A DNA stretch of 64,000 nt, from the NCBI RefSeq assembly GCF_020734105.1, contig NZ_JAJAFR010000016.1, positions 1 through 64,000 on the forward strand, in the 5' to 3' direction. The stretch's first letter is position 1, and every line of letters starts with the position of its first letter. Source of the stretch: Alkalihalobacillus deserti (lineage in GTDB: Bacteria; Bacillota; Bacilli; Bacillales; Bacillaceae_D). A model generated the notes under the pieces. The model worked only from the letters and a program-made list of their open reading frames with translations, did not search any database and was not told the origin of the DNA. A program made the translations under genes and the position numbers. Below, piece by piece: positions 1-9,995 of the stretch.

Positions 1-123
1 AAGATGAGATTTCCCATGGATTAATCCAGTAAGACCCCTTAGAGATGATGAGGTTGATAGGTCTGGTGTGGAAGCGTGGCGACACGTGGAGCTGACAGAT
101 ACTAATCGGTCGAGGACTTATCC
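1..123 (+). rRNA. 23S ribosomal RNA, 3' end (partial)
   Basis: The first bases match the conserved 3' end of Bacillus 23S rRNA, including the ACTAATCGGTCGAGGACTTA segment at 101-120. The gene begins left of the window. The mature end is placed near 123 by analogy with other bacilli and could be off by a few bases. Confidence 0.95.
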
Positions 124-239
124 AATATATTTCTTGACGTCATATTTTGAATAAATATGAAAATGTTTCTATTTTGCATTATCTAGTTTTGAGAGAACCT
201 TAATTCTTTCAATGGTATTTTATTAAAAATACCTTATAG

Positions 240-355
240 TCTGGTGGCGATAGCGAAGAGGTCACACCCGTTCCCATGCCGAACACGGTCGTTAAGCTCT
301 TTTGCGCCGATGGTAGTTGGGGGCTTCCCCCTGTGAGAGTAGGACGTTGCCAGGC
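240..355 (+). rRNA. 5S ribosomal RNA
   Basis: This 116-nt stretch is a near-exact Bacillus 5S rRNA. The 5' strand TCTGGTGGCGATAGCGAAGA pairs with the 3' end GTTGCCAGGC, and the conserved CCCATGCCGAACACGG loop region is present. It lies 116 bp after the 23S end in the same direction, as usual for the end of an rrn operon. No tRNA gene follows it. Confidence 0.97.
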
Positions 356-360
356 AATCT

Positions 361-391
361 AAAAGCATTCCATTGAGGAATGCTTTTTTTA
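361..391 (+). terminator. rrn operon terminator
   Basis: An 11-bp perfect stem (AAAAGCATTCC / GGAATGCTTTT, loop ATTGA) runs into a T tract, six bases after the 5S gene. Confidence 0.93.
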
Positions 392-834
392 ATGTGTAAA
401 TTTAGAGAGGGAGCTTAAGAGCATTTGATCGAGAGGGGACGGTATCATCTTAGAATGGAGCCAATGGAACATCAGGAGTAAGCTTCATTGAAATACCACG
501 GGTTCCCGGGTGGCGAACACGTTTCTCTTAGTGAAACACATCTATGAAGGTATCGTGTCTACTTTGCCCGTAGAAGTGTAATGGTGAGTCAGGACATTGG
601 TAGGTTGAAAAACATAACGTTCAAGGCCTTACGTGAGAGAAATTTGATTTTCACTAGATTGGAGTTCGGATAGAAATAAAGGTATTCGGACATGAAATTA
701 CTGCTCCAGATAATAAAAAGTGCTTACCAAATAACAAACATAATTCTATGTTCCAGACTGACTTGAAAATGCATGAACTACTATATATTGGAGAAACCTA
801 ACATTACATTAAAGTTAGGGGAAGGTGAAAGTGA
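392..834. other. Unexplained 440-bp intergenic region
   Basis: No open reading frame of credible length or start is visible between the rrn terminator and the polyketide synthase gene. From about 430 to 700 the base composition is more balanced than in ordinary AT-rich Bacillus spacers, with short complementary patches such as CACGGGTTCCCGGGTGG near 498. This gives a structured-RNA look. It could be a remnant of a group II intron 5' region or another mobile RNA, but I cannot identify a defining motif such as a domain V hairpin. Promoter elements for the next gene must lie near its right end. Confidence 0.4.
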
Positions 835-1935
835 ATGCCATCTATAATCTCCGTTAGTACATTTAATCCACCATATACATTAGACCAAGAAACAACAACT
901 GAATTTGCGAGAGAGTTATTTAGTGAGAGTTTTCAAGATATTGACCGGCTGTTAAAAGTTTTTAAAAACGGGCAGATTGATGAACGGCATTTTGCTGTAC
1001 CTATCAAATGGTTTGAAACCGAACATTCGTTACAGGAAAAAAACGACCTTTATATTGAACTTGCGACAACTTTTTGTGGAAAGGCAATTAAGAAATGTCT
1101 TTCTTCCACAAACGAGTTTTTAAATGAGGAGGTTGCTGTAAGCGAAATTGATGCTATTGTATTAGTTTCAAGTTCGGGTATGTCGACTCCTAGTTTAGAT
1201 GCACGGATTATGAATGAAATGTCTTTCTCGCCACATACAAAAAGAATTCCCTTATGGGGTCTTGGCTGTGCAGGTGGTGCCGCTGGAATTAGTAGGGCGA
1301 ATGAGTATTGCAGGGCGTTTCCTGAAGAAAACGTTTTAGTCGTCTGTGTTGAACTCTGTAGTTTGACTTTTCAAAGGAATGATCGTTCCAAAAGTAATCT
1401 AGTTGGAACTTCGTTATTTGCTGATGGCATTGCTTGTGCACTTGTTACTGGAGATGAATCGTCATTAAGTATGAAAATAGACAAACCAACTAGGCCGACC
1501 GTTGTTTCAAGTCAATCTACGCTTATGCCTTATTCAGAAGATGTGATGGGTTGGGAAGTGAAGGATAGCGGATTACATGTAGTATTTTCGCGGGATATCC
1601 CAATCATTATAAAGGAATGGTTGGAACCAAATGTAAGAGACTTTCTTGACCAAAATAGAATGACACTTGGACAGCTTTCATCATTTATTGCTCACCCAGG
1701 TGGTAAAAAAGTATTAGATGCTTATGTTGAAGCATTACATATTGAAGAAGGGATGACAAATGTCTCAAAGGAAATCCTTCGAAAGCATGGAAATATGTCT
1801 TCGCCAACCGTTCTCTATGTTCTAGAGCAAATTATGCTTGAAGAACATGAAGAAAATGAATATGGACTGATGGCTGCTCTTGGTCCTGGATTTTCATCAG
1901 AATTAGTTTTATTAACTTGGAAGGGAGTTCACTAA
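835..1935 (+). CDS. bpsA: Type III polyketide synthase (alkylpyrone synthase type)
   Basis: A 366-aa chalcone/stilbene-synthase-fold enzyme that would condense a long-chain acyl-CoA with malonyl-CoA units to make alkylpyrones or alkylresorcinols in the cytoplasm. The Cys-His-Asn triad is readable: Cys145 in WGLGCAGGAAG, His287 in AHPGGKK, and Asn320 in HGNMSSPT. The family's C-terminal GPGFSSE loop is also present. Length is normal for bacterial members. The ATG at 835 follows GGGGAAGGTGAAAGTG, a usable ribosome site. The stop overlaps the next start by one base (TAATG). Pairing with a membrane methyltransferase matches B. subtilis bpsA-bpsB (bcsA-ypbQ). The exact product chain length cannot be read from sequence. 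Confidence 0.9.
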   Translation: MPSIISVSTFNPPYTLDQETTTEFARELFSESFQDIDRLLKVFKNGQIDERHFAVPIKWFETEHSLQEKNDLYIELATTFCGKAIKKCLSSTNEFLNEEVAVSEIDAIVLVSSSGMSTPSLDARIMNEMSFSPHTKRIPLWGLGCAGGAAGISRANEYCRAFPEENVLVVCVELCSLTFQRNDRSKSNLVGTSLFADGIACALVTGDESSLSMKIDKPTRPTVVSSQSTLMPYSEDVMGWEVKDSGLHVVFSRDIPIIIKEWLEPNVRDFLDQNRMTLGQLSSFIAHPGGKKVLDAYVEALHIEEGMTNVSKEILRKHGNMSSPTVLYVLEQIMLEEHEENEYGLMAALGPGFSSELVLLTWKGVH

Positions 1936-2495
1936 TGATTGCTGTATATCTTTTCATCTTGTTGGTTGTAGTTCAAAGAATCGTTGAGGTACTGATTGCG
2001 AATCGAAATGCTAAGTGGATTAGAAGCCAAGGTGGGTATGAAGCAGGAAAAGATCATTACAAATACATTGTTGCCCTTCACTTTTTATTTTTCATTTCTC
2101 TTCTAATAGAAGTAACAGTTACAAATCATACGTTTATGTTATGGTCTGTTTTACCATTAGTTGTATTTCTTTTAGCTCAACTAGGCCGAGTTTGGGCACT
2201 GTCATCTTTAGGACGTTTTTGGAATACGCGAATCATGATCTTACCTGGAGCTAAAGTGATTGCAAAAGGGCCATATCGCTATTTGCGTCATCCCAACTAT
2301 GCTATTGTTGTAACAGAATTAGCGTGCCTACCTCTAATCTTTCAAGCTTATTGGACAGCGATTGTTTTTACGATTTTGAATGCGGTTATCCTCTCTACTC
2401 GTATTCAAGTCGAAGAGCGTGCACTTGAAGAAGCCACAAATTATCAAAAAACTTTTGAAAAACGGCGAAGGTTTTTTCCTACATATGAAAAATAA
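1935..2495 (+). CDS. bpsB: Isoprenylcysteine carboxyl methyltransferase family protein (alkylpyrone O-methyltransferase)
   Basis: A 186-aa integral membrane protein of the ICMT family. Several hydrophobic segments (about residues 1-20, 45-60, 70-95 and 135-155) surround the family signature: GPYRYLRHPNY near residue 115 and a C-terminal EERALEEA. In B. subtilis the partner of BpsA methylates alkylpyrones to alkylpyrone methyl ethers; by context this one does the same. I chose the ATG at 1935, which overlaps the bpsA stop and has AAGGGAG seven bases upstream, rather than an in-frame TTG at 1917. Translational coupling to bpsA is likely. Confidence 0.88.
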   Translation: MIAVYLFILLVVVQRIVEVLIANRNAKWIRSQGGYEAGKDHYKYIVALHFLFFISLLIEVTVTNHTFMLWSVLPLVVFLLAQLGRVWALSSLGRFWNTRIMILPGAKVIAKGPYRYLRHPNYAIVVTELACLPLIFQAYWTAIVFTILNAVILSTRIQVEERALEEATNYQKTFEKRRRFFPTYEK

Positions 2496-2600
2496 ATGAG
2501 AGGAGGCAAGATGAGTCTACCCTCTTCCTTAAATGAACAGATCATGTTACTCTTACGTAAATATATAGTCGAAATATGTTAAATAACGGAGGTACATAAT

Positions 2601-2810
2601 TTGGCGCAAAAAAGAAAAGAACGATTTGAAGTAAAAGAAACAGAAACGATTGAAGAATGTTTAGAAAGAATGAAAGCAGAAGGATATCAACCTATTAGAA
2701 GAATGGAAAAACCGATTTTTGAAGAGAGAACGGTGAATTCCAATAAGGAGTATGTACCTGTTAAACAACAAATCATCTTCGAAGGTCTTTTGGTAGAAAG
2801 CGAACAATAA
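2601..2810 (+). CDS. yebG: NETI-motif-containing small protein YebG
   Basis: A 69-aa soluble, highly charged protein of unknown function. It carries the ETIEECLERMKAEGYQPIRR segment typical of Bacillus YebG, where the family motif is N/ETI. A TTG start at 2601 is supported by GGAGG at 2588-2592. As in B. subtilis it lies immediately before the purE control region. Its stop codon falls inside the first candidate PurR box. Confidence 0.85.
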   Translation: MAQKRKERFEVKETETIEECLERMKAEGYQPIRRMEKPIFEERTVNSNKEYVPVKQQIIFEGLLVESEQ

Positions 2811-2839
2811 AAGTCTGTCTTTTTTAATCGTTCGACTTT
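2796..2839. promoter_or_regulatory. Candidate inverted pair of PurR boxes
   Basis: Compared with the Bacillus PurBox consensus AWWWCCGAACWWT, 2796-2808 (GAAAGCGAACAAT) matches 11 of 13. The complement of 2827-2839 (AAAGTCGAACGAT) matches 10 of 13. They are inverted, 18 bp apart, and end three bases before the -35 hexamer. B. subtilis PurR operators have the same inverted arrangement with a 16-17 bp gap. Binding is inferred. Confidence 0.6.
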
Positions 2840-2842
2840 TTG

Positions 2843-2871
2843 TTGACAGTAACGGATGATGATTGTAAGAT
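2843..2871 (+). promoter_or_regulatory. Sigma-A promoter of the pur operon
   Basis: TTGACA at 2843-2848, a 17-bp spacer, and TAAGAT at 2866-2871. Transcription would begin near 2878, about 25 bp before the riboswitch aptamer. Confidence 0.8.
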
Positions 2872-2903
2872 ATACACATAAGAATGCTCAAAAAACGAAT
2901 AAG

Positions 2904-2976
2904 ACCTCATATAATCTTGGGAATATGGTCCATTAGTTTCTACCCGATTACCGTAAAAAAATCGGACTATGAGGGA
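2904..2976 (+). ncRNA. Guanine riboswitch (purine aptamer)
   Basis: A canonical purine aptamer. P1 is formed by CCTCATA and TATGAGG. The 5' core ATAATCTTGG, the P2 loop with ATATGG, the GTTTCTACC junction and the P3 loop CCGTAAA all match xpt-type aptamers. The specificity base in the GACTAT junction is C, which selects guanine/hypoxanthine; adenine aptamers have GATTAT. The segment after P1 (GAGGGAAAG at 2971) can pair with CTTTCTCTC near 3040, giving a plausible antiterminator that ligand binding would disrupt. Confidence 0.95.
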
Positions 2977-3020
2977 AAGTGGTTGCTTAGATTGATCCAA
3001 GTGTTTTCTCTAAAACCATG

Positions 3021-3090
3021 AAAGCGCAGAAGTGGCTTCCTTTCTCTCAAAAAAATGAGCAGATGAAGAAAGTGATTCTGCGCTTTTTTA
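3021..3090 (+). terminator. Riboswitch-controlled terminator upstream of purE
   Basis: AAAGCGCAGAA at 3021-3031 pairs with TTCTGCGCTTT at 3076-3086, followed by a T tract. The large interior loop contains the strand that can pair with the 3' side of aptamer P1. This is the expected off-state hairpin when guanine or hypoxanthine is bound. Confidence 0.85.
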
Positions 3091-3136
3091 ATGTAATAGA
3101 GCAAAAATCGACAAAAATTAATGGAGGAATTCAATA

Positions 3137-3622
3137 ATGAATCCTGAAGTTGGCGTAATAATGGGAAGTACCTCTGATTGGGAAACGATGAAGGCAGCTT
3201 GTGATGTGCTTGAAGAGTTAGAGATTGGATTTGAAAAAAAAGTCATCTCAGCACATAGAACTCCTGATTTAATGTTTGAATATGCAGAGCAAGCAAGAGA
3301 CCGTGGAATAAAAGTGATTATAGCGGGGGCTGGTGGTGCAGCACATTTACCTGGGATGGTTGCCGCAAAGACGACTTTACCAGTAATTGGTGTACCCGTA
3401 CAATCAAAGGCGCTCCAAGGTTTGGACTCGCTATTATCGATAGTTCAAATGCCTGGCGGAGTTCCTGTTGCAACTGTTGCTATCGGGAAAGCAGGAGCAA
3501 CAAATGCAGGATTACTAGCAGCTCAAATTTTAGGAGCAACTCAATCACAAGTCGCAAAGCGTCTTGAAGCGAGAAGAGAAAAAACGAGACAAGCAGTGAT
3601 AGAAAGCAGTGATACCCTATGA
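3137..3622 (+). CDS. purE: N5-carboxyaminoimidazole ribonucleotide mutase PurE
   Basis: A 161-aa class I PurE that converts N5-CAIR to CAIR in de novo purine synthesis, working with PurK. The substrate-binding motifs [10 protein letters not shown] (residues 9-18), SAHRTPD near 40 and [11 protein letters not shown] near 71 are intact. Length is standard. The ATG at 3137 has GGAGGAATTC nine bases upstream. It is the first gene of the operon, and its stop overlaps the purK start (ATGA), so the two are probably coupled. It is controlled by the guanine riboswitch and probably PurR upstream. Confidence 0.97.
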   Translation: MNPEVGVIMGSTSDWETMKAACDVLEELEIGFEKKVISAHRTPDLMFEYAEQARDRGIKVIIAGAGGAAHLPGMVAAKTTLPVIGVPVQSKALQGLDSLLSIVQMPGGVPVATVAIGKAGATNAGLLAAQILGATQSQVAKRLEARREKTRQAVIESSDTL

Positions 3623-4737
3623 CTAGAGTCATTAAGCCAGGTCAAACAATTGGTATCATTGGTGGAGGACAATTAGGACGTATGATGGCGATCGCAGCCA
3701 AACAAATGGGTTACCGTATCGCGGTCCTTGAGCCTACGGAAGATTCTCCATGTGGACAAGTTTCAGATATTGTAATAAAAGCTGCTTATGATGATCCAAT
3801 TGGAGCAGAGAAATTAGCTGAAGTATCAGATGTGATTACGTATGAATTTGAAAATATAGATGAACAAACAGCAAATTGGTTAACGAAAAAGTCAGATTTT
3901 CCTCAAGGAGCAAAGGTTCTAGGGATCACACAGCATCGTTTAGCAGAGAAAGAAGCGATCCAATCATTAGGGATCTCACTTGCTCCATTTCAACCAATCC
4001 GTACGATAGAGGATGCTGAAGAAGCCGGTGATAGATTAGGGTATCCAGCTGTTTTGAAAACTTGTCGTGGTGGCTATGATGGCAAGGGTCAAAGAGTAGT
4101 TCGGAACTTAGAGCAATTAAAACAAGGAGCAAAAGAACTACTTAAAAATGGAGAATGTGTCCTAGAAGCATGGATTCCTTTTGCGTTAGAATTATCAGTT
4201 ATTGTAACACGTTCTAGAAACGGGGAGACAGCTGTTTTTCCAGTGGTAGAAAATGAACATCGAGATAATATTTTATATCGCTCACATGTACCTGCACGGG
4301 TAAGTAATGAGGTTTCTGAACAAGCAAAGGAAATGGCTTTGGAGATTGTAACGGGTCTAGATGTCATAGGTACACTTGCTGTTGAACTTTTCATGCTCGA
4401 GGATGGCAGATTATATGTCAATGAGCTAGCGCCCCGTCCTCATAACTCGGGGCATTATACCATTGAGGGATGTGAGACTTCACAGTTTGAGCAGCATATA
4501 AGAGCTGTTTGTGGTTTGCCTCTTGGGCCGACGACTCTTCGTTCACCGGTTGTCATGGAGAACATTTTAGGTGAGCAACTAGCCCCTATTATGGATAATG
4601 TCGCGAAGTTAGCAGATATTAAACTACATCTTTATGGAAAAAAAGAAGCCAAAGAAAAAAGAAAAATGGGTCATTTAACTGTAACCGCTGATTCAGTAGA
4701 AGAAGCTTGTACAAAGTTAGACGAATTAGACAAATAG
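3619..4737 (+). CDS. purK: 5-(carboxyamino)imidazole ribonucleotide synthase PurK
   Basis: A 372-aa ATP-grasp enzyme making N5-CAIR from AIR, bicarbonate and ATP. The N-terminal [13 protein letters not shown] fold, the ATP-grasp lysine region [15 protein letters not shown] near residue 143, and the metal-binding [13 protein letters not shown] near residue 271 are visible. It overlaps purE by four bases and ends 40 bp before purB. Confidence 0.97.
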   Translation: MTRVIKPGQTIGIIGGGQLGRMMAIAAKQMGYRIAVLEPTEDSPCGQVSDIVIKAAYDDPIGAEKLAEVSDVITYEFENIDEQTANWLTKKSDFPQGAKVLGITQHRLAEKEAIQSLGISLAPFQPIRTIEDAEEAGDRLGYPAVLKTCRGGYDGKGQRVVRNLEQLKQGAKELLKNGECVLEAWIPFALELSVIVTRSRNGETAVFPVVENEHRDNILYRSHVPARVSNEVSEQAKEMALEIVTGLDVIGTLAVELFMLEDGRLYVNELAPRPHNSGHYTIEGCETSQFEQHIRAVCGLPLGPTTLRSPVVMENILGEQLAPIMDNVAKLADIKLHLYGKKEAKEKRKMGHLTVTADSVEEACTKLDELDK

Positions 4738-4777
4738 AACGGTTTAAACTAATAGATAAAGTGGAGGTTGGTCATAG

Positions 4778-6076
4778 ATGATTGAACGTTATACTCGACC
4801 AGAAATGGGAGCAATATGGACAGAGGAAAATAAATTTCAAGCATGGCTTGAAGTAGAAATTGTAGCATGTGAGGCTTGGGCAGAACTTGGAGACATTCCG
4901 AAAGAGGATGTCGCTAAAATTCGTGAAAATGCTGGTTTTGATATTAACCGCATCAATGAAATCGAACTTGAAACTCGTCACGATGTTGTCGCTTTTACAC
5001 GTGCTGTTTCCGAAACATTAGGAGAAGAACGAAAATGGGTTCATTACGGGTTAACGTCAACTGATGTCGTTGATACAGCTTTATCTTATCTATTAAAGCA
5101 AGCCAATGAAATTTTATTGGCTGATATTGAGCGCTTTATTGAAATCTTGAAAACCAAGGCTCAAGAGCATAAGTATACGGTTATGATGGGACGGACTCAC
5201 GGCGTCCATGCAGAGCCTACAACGTTTGGTTTGAAATTAGCATTATGGTATGAAGAAATGAAACGTAACTTGGAACGTTTCAAGCATGCTGCTGAAGGAG
5301 TAAGAGTTGGGAAGCTTTCTGGAGCGGTTGGAACATTTGCAAACATCGATCCTTCCATCGAAGCTTTTGTTTGTGAAAATCTAGGTCTTCAAGCTGCACC
5401 GATTTCAACACAGACATTACAACGTGATCGTCATGCTGAGTATTTAGCAGCGATTGCGCTTGTGGCAACATCGATTGAGAAGTTTGCGGTAGAGGTTCGT
5501 AGTCTTCAAAAGAGTGAAACAAGAGAAGTGGAAGAAGCTTTTGGTAAAGGTCAAAAGGGTTCTTCAGCTATGCCACATAAACGTAACCCAATTGGGTCAG
5601 AGAATATGACGGGACTTGCTCGTGTGATTCGTGGACATATGTTAGCAGCTTATGAGAACGTGCCATTATGGCATGAACGAGACATTTCTCATTCTTCAGC
5701 AGAGCGTATTATCCTTCCAGACGCAACAATTGCCCTTAACTATATGCTTAACCGCTTTGGAAACATCGTGAAAAACTTAACGGTCTTCCCTGAAAACATG
5801 AAGAGAAACATGACTCGTACTTATGGTTTAATTTACTCGCAACGTGTACTTTTATCACTCATTGATAAGGGGATGGCACGCGAGGAAGCGTATGATCTTG
5901 TTCAACCGAAAGCAATGGAAGCTTGGGAAAAAGGCGTTCAATTCCGTGAGCTAGTAGAGGCTGAAGAGAAAATCACGGGGCTATTAACTCCGGGTGAGAT
6001 TGAAGAGTGTTTTAATTATGAACACCATATGAAGCACGTAGATACGATTTTTACAAGAGTAGGATTACAAGAGTAG
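4778..6076 (+). CDS. purB: Adenylosuccinate lyase PurB
   Basis: A 432-aa fumarase/aspartase-superfamily enzyme that releases fumarate from SAICAR and from adenylosuccinate, so it serves both AICAR and AMP formation. The signature loop [11 protein letters not shown] (about residues 262-272), the [14 protein letters not shown] region near 88 and [11 protein letters not shown] near 138 are intact. GTGGAGG precedes the ATG. It is followed by a 68-bp spacer holding a strong RBS for purC. Confidence 0.97.
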   Translation: MIERYTRPEMGAIWTEENKFQAWLEVEIVACEAWAELGDIPKEDVAKIRENAGFDINRINEIELETRHDVVAFTRAVSETLGEERKWVHYGLTSTDVVDTALSYLLKQANEILLADIERFIEILKTKAQEHKYTVMMGRTHGVHAEPTTFGLKLALWYEEMKRNLERFKHAAEGVRVGKLSGAVGTFANIDPSIEAFVCENLGLQAAPISTQTLQRDRHAEYLAAIALVATSIEKFAVEVRSLQKSETREVEEAFGKGQKGSSAMPHKRNPIGSENMTGLARVIRGHMLAAYENVPLWHERDISHSSAERIILPDATIALNYMLNRFGNIVKNLTVFPENMKRNMTRTYGLIYSQRVLLSLIDKGMAREEAYDLVQPKAMEAWEKGVQFRELVEAEEKITGLLTPGEIEECFNYEHHMKHVDTIFTRVGLQE

Positions 6077-6144
6077 AAGGTGTGGAGGGCTAGTCCCCCT
6101 TCATTTATAAAAATGTTTATATTCTGTTTTTCGGAGGGTGAACC

Positions 6145-6861
6145 ATGGAAAAAGGTATCTTGCTTTATGAAGGAAAGGCAAAGCAAATTTTTGAAACAAG
6201 TAATGAGAATGAGCTTTGGATCAGTTATAAAGATGACGCTACAGCTTTTAATGGAGAGAAGAAAGAAACTCTTGCTGGAAAGGCTCGATTAAATAATGAG
6301 ATCACATCATTAATTTTCGCGCATTTGAAAGAAAAAGGTGTGGAAAGTCACTTTTTAAAAAAGTTATCCGAAACAGAACAGTTGGTCTTAAAAGTAGATA
6401 TCATTCCTTTAGAAGTTGTCGTTCGTAATGTAGTTGCAGGTAGCATGGCTAAACGACTTGGAATCGAAGAAGGTACTGCCCTTTCCGAGCCGATCGTCGA
6501 GTTCTATTACAAGGACGATGCACTTGGTGATCCGCTCGTAACAGAAGATCATATCGCTATTCTAGAAGTAGCATCTGATGCTGATTTAGCAGTACTTAGA
6601 GAGAAAGCAAAAGAAGTAAATAAACATTTGATTAATTTATTTGATAACTTAAACATACGTTTGATTGATTTTAAATTGGAGTTTGGTCGTACGACTGCAG
6701 GGGACATTCTTCTAGCTGATGAAATCTCTCCTGATACTTGTCGTCTTTGGGATAAAGATACAAATCAACGTTTTGATAAAGATTTATTCAGAAGAAATAT
6801 AGGAAGTTTGCAAGAAGGGTATCAAGAAATATTATCACGCTTAGGAGGCGCATCATGTTAA
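6145..6861 (+). CDS. purC: SAICAR synthase PurC
   Basis: A 238-aa phosphoribosylaminoimidazole-succinocarboxamide synthase joining CAIR and aspartate with ATP. The N-terminal [23 protein letters not shown] segment near 91 and [12 protein letters not shown] near residue 193 are family hallmarks. CGGAGGGTGAACC precedes the ATG. Its last seven bases overlap purS. Confidence 0.97.
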   Translation: MEKGILLYEGKAKQIFETSNENELWISYKDDATAFNGEKKETLAGKARLNNEITSLIFAHLKEKGVESHFLKKLSETEQLVLKVDIIPLEVVVRNVVAGSMAKRLGIEEGTALSEPIVEFYYKDDALGDPLVTEDHIAILEVASDADLAVLREKAKEVNKHLINLFDNLNIRLIDFKLEFGRTTAGDILLADEISPDTCRLWDKDTNQRFDKDLFRRNIGSLQEGYQEILSRLGGASC

Positions 6862-7106
6862 AAGTAAAAGTTTACATTACGTTAAGAGAAAGTGTTTTAG
6901 ATCCACAAGGAGGACAGGTAAAACGTGCTCTTCATACAATGAACTATTCTGAAGTAGAGGAAGTTCGTATCGGTAAATACATGGAATTAACATTGACAAA
7001 TACAGATGACGTTGAAAAGCGAATTGATGAAATGTGTTCAAAGCTGTTAGCTAATACGGTGATTGAGGATTATCGTTATGAAATCGAGGAGGTTGTCTCG
7101 TCATGA
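6855..7106 (+). CDS. purS: FGAM synthase subunit PurS
   Basis: An 83-aa small subunit of the three-part phosphoribosylformylglycinamidine synthase of Gram-positives. It bridges PurL and PurQ, which channels ammonia. The [15 protein letters not shown] start and the repeated beta-alpha pattern fit. TTAGGAGGCGCATC before the ATG lies inside the purC end; the stop overlaps purQ by four bases. Confidence 0.96.
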   Translation: MLKVKVYITLRESVLDPQGGQVKRALHTMNYSEVEEVRIGKYMELTLTNTDDVEKRIDEMCSKLLANTVIEDYRYEIEEVVSS

Positions 7107-7786
7107 AATTTGCAGTAATTGTTTTTCCAGGTTCAAACTGCGATTCAGACATGTTCTTTGCGATCCAAGATGCACTAGGTGAAGAAGTGGCGTATGTTCG
7201 TCATGATGAAACGTCATTAGAAGGCTTTGATGGTGTTCTTTTACCAGGCGGCTTCTCTTACGGAGATTACTTACGCTCTGGTGCAATTGCATGTTTTTCA
7301 CCGATTATGGAAGCAGTGAAACAGTTTGCTGAAGAAGGGAAACCGGTTCTTGGAGTTTGTAACGGATTTCAAATGTTACTTGAATTAGGATTGCTTCCTG
7401 GCGCAATGAAACGTAATGATGGCTTGAAATTTATTTGTCGACCAGCTGAGTTGAAAGTAGACAACAATAAAACGATGTTCACATCAGCCTATGAGCAAGG
7501 TGAAGTGATCATAGTTCCTGTTGCTCATGGTGAAGGAAACTATGAGTGTGATGAAGAAACATTAGCAAAACTTGAAGCCAATAACCAAGTTGTTTTCCGT
7601 TATTCACAAGCTATTAACGGCTCAAAAGCGGATATCGCTGGAATTACAAATGAGCGTGGAAATGTTTTAGGAATGATGCCGCATCCCGAGCGTGCAGTAG
7701 AGTCACTACTCGGCAGCGCGGATGGGTTACGTTTATTTCAATCGATCGTAAGAAATTGGAGGGAATCTCATGTCACTACTTCTTGA
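7103..7786 (+). CDS. purQ: FGAM synthase glutaminase subunit PurQ
   Basis: A 227-aa class I glutamine amidotransferase supplying ammonia to PurL. The nucleophile Cys in [12 protein letters not shown] (about residue 86), the catalytic His in MPHPERAVE near residue 194 and the N-terminal FPGSNCDSD motif are present. The gene overlaps purS by four bases and purL by seventeen, so stoichiometric expression through coupling is likely. Confidence 0.97.
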   Translation: MKFAVIVFPGSNCDSDMFFAIQDALGEEVAYVRHDETSLEGFDGVLLPGGFSYGDYLRSGAIACFSPIMEAVKQFAEEGKPVLGVCNGFQMLLELGLLPGAMKRNDGLKFICRPAELKVDNNKTMFTSAYEQGEVIIVPVAHGEGNYECDEETLAKLEANNQVVFRYSQAINGSKADIAGITNERGNVLGMMPHPERAVESLLGSADGLRLFQSIVRNWRESHVTTS

Positions 7787-9995
7787 ACCAACGGCTGAGC
7801 GAGTGAAAGAGGAAAAGCTTTACCGCGAAATGGGCTTAACAGATGACGAGTTTGCAATGGTAGAAGATATTCTTGGTCGAACTCCGAACTACACAGAAAC
7901 AGGTCTTTTCTCTGTTATGTGGTCTGAGCATTGTAGCTATAAAAATTCAAAAGTTCTATTAAAGAAGTTTCCTACTGAAGGAGAACGTGTTTTACAAGGT
8001 CCGGGTGAAGGAGCAGGTATCATTGATATCGGTGATGAGCAAGCAGTCGTGTTCAAAATCGAAAGCCATAATCATCCTTCAGCGATTGAACCTTATCAAG
8101 GAGCTGCAACCGGAGTTGGTGGAATTCTTCGAGATGTGTTTTCAATGGGAGCTCGTCCAATTTCATTACTAAACTCATTACGTTTTGGAGAGTTAACGTC
8201 TCCACGTGTTCGTTATTTATTTGAGGAAGTCGTAGCAGGTATTGCTGGTTATGGTAACTGCATGGGTGTTCCAACAGTAGGAGGAGAGATTCAATTTGAT
8301 CCTTGCTATGAAGGAAACCCGCTTGTAAACGCTATGTGTGTTGGTTTAATTGATCACAAAGATATCCAAAAGGGACAAGCTAAAGGGGTCGGCAATACAG
8401 TCATGTACGTTGGTGCGAGCACGGGTCGTGACGGAATTCATGGTGCAACTTTTGCTTCAGAAGAGCTTGGAGAAGATTCTGATGAAAAGCGTCCCGCTGT
8501 TCAAGTAGGAGATCCATTTATGGAGAAGCTATTACTTGAAGCCTGTTTAGAGTTAATCCAAAATGATGCACTTGTCGGGATTCAAGACATGGGTGCTGCA
8601 GGTTTAACTTCTTCATCTGCAGAAATGGCAAGTAAAGCTGGATCAGGAATGGTAATGAACTTAGACCTAGTTCCACAACGTGAAAAAGGAATGACACCTT
8701 ATGAGATGATGTTATCAGAATCTCAAGAACGTATGCTGATCGTTGTTAAAAAAGGCCGTGAGCAAGAAATCAAAGAAATCTTTGATCGTTGGGGATTATT
8801 ATCAGCAGAAGTTGGTCATGTAACAGATGACAAGCGTCTTCGTCTGCTTCATAAAGGTGAAGTGGTTGCTGATTTACCTGTTGATGCGTTAGCTGAAGAA
8901 GCGCCGGTTTATCATAAGCCATCAAGCGTTCCTGCTTATTATGAGAAGTTCCAACAACAAGAAGAAAAAACACCAGTAGTTGAAGATTATAAAGAAACCC
9001 TTCTAAAATTGTTAGCTCAACCGACGATTGCAAGCAAGGAATGGGTTTATGATCAATATGATTATATGGTTCAAACGAATACGGTTGTTGAGCCGGGTTC
9101 AGATGCTGCTGTTGTTCGTATTCGTGGCACGAGAAAAGCCTTAGCGATGACAACAGACTGTAATTCTCGCTACTTATACCTTGATCCAGAGGTAGGCGGT
9201 CAAATTGCTGTTGCAGAAGCCGCACGAAATGTTATTTGTTCTGGTGGTGTTCCACTTGGTTTAACGGATGGCTTGAATTACGGAAGTCCTGACAAACCAG
9301 AAATTTTCTGGCAATTAGAAAAATCAACAGATGGTATGAGCGAAGCTTGCCGAGTGTTAGAAACTCCAGTTATTGGTGGTAACGTGTCTCTTTATAATGA
9401 AACGGCTGGTGTAGCGATTTACCCAACACCTGTTATCGGAATGGTTGGTTTAATTGAGGATATTGATCATATTACGACTCAATCGTTTAAAACAGCTGGA
9501 GACGTTATTTATTTAATTGGTGAGACGAGACCTGAGTTTGGTGGAAGTGAATTGCAAAAGCTAGTAGAAGGCGATATTTCAGGTAAAGCGCCATCACTAG
9601 ATTTAGAATTAGAAAAAAGACTTCAAAAACAACTTCTGACAGCTATTCGTTCAGGTGTTGTAGCCTCTGCCCACGATGTTGCAGAAGGTGGAGTAGGGAT
9701 TGCACTGGCTGAATCTATGACTTCAGGTAAAGTTGGTGCAAGCGTAACGTTAGCTGGAGAAACGACAGCTGCCCTATTTGCTGAGTCACAAACTCGATTT
9801 GTTGTCACAGTACCAAGTGAAAAAGCAGAGAAGTTTGAACAACTTGTTTCAGCTAAACGAGTCGGGGAAGTAACAAATACGAAAACTCTTCAAATTAAAA
9901 ATGATGAACAACGTATCATCCTTGAAGCATCACAGGATGAAATTGTAACGGCTTGGAAAGGAGCCATTCCATGTTTGCTGAAATCAAAGGCCTAA
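7770..9995 (+). CDS. purL: FGAM synthase subunit PurL
   Basis: A 741-aa small-type PurL, the ATP-dependent synthetase subunit converting FGAR to FGAM with ammonia from PurQ. It shows the expected tandem PurM-like ATP-binding folds: [12 protein letters not shown] near residue 50 and a second half with TTDCNSRY near 460 and GGNVSLYNE near 540. GGAGGGAATCTC precedes the ATG. The start of purF overlaps its 3' end by 25 bases. Confidence 0.97.
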   Translation: MSLLLEPTAERVKEEKLYREMGLTDDEFAMVEDILGRTPNYTETGLFSVMWSEHCSYKNSKVLLKKFPTEGERVLQGPGEGAGIIDIGDEQAVVFKIESHNHPSAIEPYQGAATGVGGILRDVFSMGARPISLLNSLRFGELTSPRVRYLFEEVVAGIAGYGNCMGVPTVGGEIQFDPCYEGNPLVNAMCVGLIDHKDIQKGQAKGVGNTVMYVGASTGRDGIHGATFASEELGEDSDEKRPAVQVGDPFMEKLLLEACLELIQNDALVGIQDMGAAGLTSSSAEMASKAGSGMVMNLDLVPQREKGMTPYEMMLSESQERMLIVVKKGREQEIKEIFDRWGLLSAEVGHVTDDKRLRLLHKGEVVADLPVDALAEEAPVYHKPSSVPAYYEKFQQQEEKTPVVEDYKETLLKLLAQPTIASKEWVYDQYDYMVQTNTVVEPGSDAAVVRIRGTRKALAMTTDCNSRYLYLDPEVGGQIAVAEAARNVICSGGVPLGLTDGLNYGSPDKPEIFWQLEKSTDGMSEACRVLETPVIGGNVSLYNETAGVAIYPTPVIGMVGLIEDIDHITTQSFKTAGDVIYLIGETRPEFGGSELQKLVEGDISGKAPSLDLELEKRLQKQLLTAIRSGVVASAHDVAEGGVGIALAESMTSGKVGASVTLAGETTAALFAESQTRFVVTVPSEKAEKFEQLVSAKRVGEVTNTKTLQIKNDEQRIILEASQDEIVTAWKGAIPCLLKSKA

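Noticed and set aside
392..834. tRNA genes after the rrn operon
   Set aside because: No cloverleaf, TTCGANTC loop or CCA-like end was found in this stretch.
6080..6292. 70-codon plus-strand frame before and over purC
   Set aside because: It overlaps purC in another frame and has no resemblance to any protein family.
8770..9225. 151-codon minus-strand frame inside purL
   Set aside because: It is a shadow of a highly conserved enzyme, with Leu/Gln-rich composition and no RBS.
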